Source of the DNA: Microbacterium sp. Root53
Lineage (GTDB): Bacteria; Actinomycetota; Actinomycetes; Actinomycetales; Microbacteriaceae
Length of the DNA stretch: 64,000 bases
Reading direction: 5' to 3'
Assembly (NCBI RefSeq): GCF_001426925.1
Contig: NZ_LMFR01000004.1
Location: 1-64,000, forward strand
Shown piece by piece: positions 62,997-64,000 of the stretch. Made by a program: the position numbers and the translations under genes. The notes beneath the pieces were generated by a model. That model did not search any database. It was not told where the DNA came from and worked only from the letters and a program-made list of their open reading frames with translations. Each line of letters begins with the position of its first letter. The first letter of the stretch is position 1.

Positions 62997-63060
62997 TTGT
63001 CCCGCGGCCCCGTCCCGCGGTACAGTATTCGCAGAACGAACAAACGTTCGCACAGCGAAC
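62997..63060 (+). promoter_or_regulatory. pcaIJ promoter with palindromic operators
   Basis: TTGTCC (62997-63002), an 18-base spacer and TACAGT (63021-63026) form a good promoter. Overlapping dyads follow at and beyond the start point: CGAACAAACGTTCG and GTTCGCACAGCGAAC (63046-63060, perfect arms), with an extra half site TTCGCAGAACGAA. Clustered GTTCGC-type repeats resemble IclR-family PcaR/PcaU sites. Confidence 0.65.
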
Positions 63061-63102
63061 ACGCGAGATCCCCGGATCCGCGGATGCCAGCGAGGAGGCC
63101 GG

Positions 63103-63852
63103 ATGATCGACAAGACCGTCGCGAGCGTCGAGGACGCCGTGGCCGGGATCGAGGACGGCGCGACGATCATGATCGGCGGCTTCGGCCGCGCCGGGCAGCC
63201 GGTCGAGCTGATCGACGCGCTCATCGCGCAGGGCGCGAGCGGACTCACGATCGTGAACAACAACGCCGGCAACGGCGACACGGGCCTCGCCGCGCTTCTC
63301 GCGGCCAAGCGCGTGCGCAAGATCATCTGCTCCTTCCCGCGCCAGAGCGACTCGTGGGTGTTCGACGGCCTGTACCGCGCGGGGGAGCTCGAGCTCGAGC
63401 TCGTCCCGCAGGGCAACCTCGCCGAGCGCATCCGCGCGGCGGGCGCCGGCATCGGCGCCTTCTTCTCGCCCACGGGCGTCGGCACGCAGCTGGCGGAGGG
63501 CAAGGAGGAGCGTGAGATCGACGGGCGCCGCTACGTGCTCGAGTACCCCATCAAGGCCGACTTCGCGCTGATCAGCGCCCTCAAGGGCGACCGCTGGGGC
63601 AACCTCGTCTACCGCGAGACCGCGCGCAACTTCGGGCCGATCATGGCCACGGCCGCCACGACGACGATCGTCCAGGTCGACGAGACCGTCGAGCTCGGGT
63701 CGCTGGACCCCGAGACGGTCGTGACGCCCGGCATCTTCGTGGACCGCGTCGTCGCGGTCGGGCAGCGCGCCTGGCTGCGCGACGGCGAGTTCGTCGGCGG
63801 CGTCGACATCGAGGGCCGCCCGCTCGCGGCGGCCGAGGGAGAGAGCGCATGA
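63103..63852 (+). CDS. pcaI: 3-oxoadipate CoA-transferase subunit A
   Basis: The 249-residue CoA-transferase alpha subunit has I-M-I-G-G-F-G-R-A-G-Q-P near residue 22 and N-N-N-A-G-N-G near 57. I-C-S-F-P-R-Q and E-L-V-P-Q-G-N-L-A-E-R-I lie near 80 and 105. It moves CoA from succinyl-CoA to 3-oxoadipate. GAGGAGG lies before ATG. ATGA overlap with the next gene. It completes the pathway begun by pcaHGBDC 17 kb to the left. Confidence 0.92.
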   Translation: MIDKTVASVEDAVAGIEDGATIMIGGFGRAGQPVELIDALIAQGASGLTIVNNNAGNGDTGLAALLAAKRVRKIICSFPRQSDSWVFDGLYRAGELELELVPQGNLAERIRAAGAGIGAFFSPTGVGTQLAEGKEEREIDGRRYVLEYPIKADFALISALKGDRWGNLVYRETARNFGPIMATAATTTIVQVDETVELGSLDPETVVTPGIFVDRVVAVGQRAWLRDGEFVGGVDIEGRPLAAAEGESA

Positions 63853-64000
63853 GCACCCGCATCAGCCGCGACGACCTCGCGGCCCGCATCGCCGCAGACA
63901 TCCCCGAGGGCTCCTACGTGAACCTCGGCATCGGCGCGCCCACCCTGGTCGCCAACTTCCTGCCGGCCGATCAGGAGATCATCCTGCACACCGAGAACGG
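63849..64000 (+). CDS. pcaJ: 3-oxoadipate CoA-transferase subunit B, partial
   Basis: Starts with ATG overlapping the pcaI stop and runs off the window after 50 residues. L-A-A-R-I-A-A-D-I-P-E-G-S-Y-V-N-L-G-I-G-A-P-T is the N-terminal signature of CoA-transferase beta subunits; the catalytic glutamate motif begins in the last visible residues (H-T-E-N-G). Confidence 0.92.
   Translation, partial: MSTRISRDDLAARIAADIPEGSYVNLGIGAPTLVANFLPADQEIILHTEN

Noticed and set aside
59337-63515. Plus-strand frame of about 1390 residues
   Set aside because: It crosses the permease in the wrong frame and then four genes of either strand; residues are arginine-rich without motifs.

Overview
The window is high-GC DNA (around 70 percent by eye) from an actinobacterium, most likely a Microbacteriaceae member close to Microbacterium. 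The basis is the codon use, many GTG starts, a NucS/EndoMS mismatch endonuclease, a CebR-type cellulose operator, BlaI-M56 and cydAB-cydDC blocks, and dispersed palindromic repeats built on GTTTCGACTC...CAACGACCGG. The genus is an inference. I saw no rRNA, tRNA, CRISPR array or phage.

Left edge (1-1600): debris. It holds the tail of an IS481-type transposase, frameshifted membrane-protein pieces and a 5-prime fragment of a cytochrome c oxidase subunit I gene. 1600-9140 is a coherent accessory unit: an NCS1 permease, a divergent PucR-type regulator, and an operon of PxpA, a biotin carrier, biotin carboxylase, two carboxyltransferase-like halves (PxpB/PxpC) and a Pro-1 tautomerase. It looks like an ATP- and biotin-dependent lactam/cyclic-amide degradation system. 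A truncated amidase follows.

10-35 kb is mostly housekeeping and scattered metabolism: CspA with a long leader, HAD phosphatases, NucS, ArsR-SRPBCC, MFS and MATE exporters, SDR, a DtxR-type regulator, a TrmH-type methylase, an M23 peptidase with a Pro-Thr tail, a GH6 cellulase behind a perfect CebR box, aldo/keto reductase, M13 peptidase, a low-GC insert with two small ORFs, a SNF2 helicase, a kinase, a degenerate beta-lactamase-like protein, PpnP and PadR.

35-46 kb is an aromatic-catabolism region. A LigM-like tetrahydrofolate O-demethylase, PurU and MetF form one operon. A second PurU, an IclR-type regulator and pcaHGBDC follow. The likely flow is: methoxylated aromatic (such as vanillate) to protocatechuate, the methyl group passed through tetrahydrofolate and recycled by MetF/PurU, then ring cleavage to 3-oxoadipate. 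pcaI and the start of pcaJ lie at the right edge (63.1-64 kb) behind their own promoter and palindromic operators.

46-53.7 kb is the cytochrome bd locus: cydA, cydB and a single fused cydDC ORF, divergent from blaI-M56 with three BlaI-like operator copies between them. 53.7-63 kb holds a repeat-rich spacer, a circularly permuted flavin amine oxidase, a Pr6Pr membrane protein, a GAF/PucR-type regulator divergent from a zinc alcohol dehydrogenase and a permease, a second zinc dehydrogenase bracketed by two related hairpin repeats, and an SDR.
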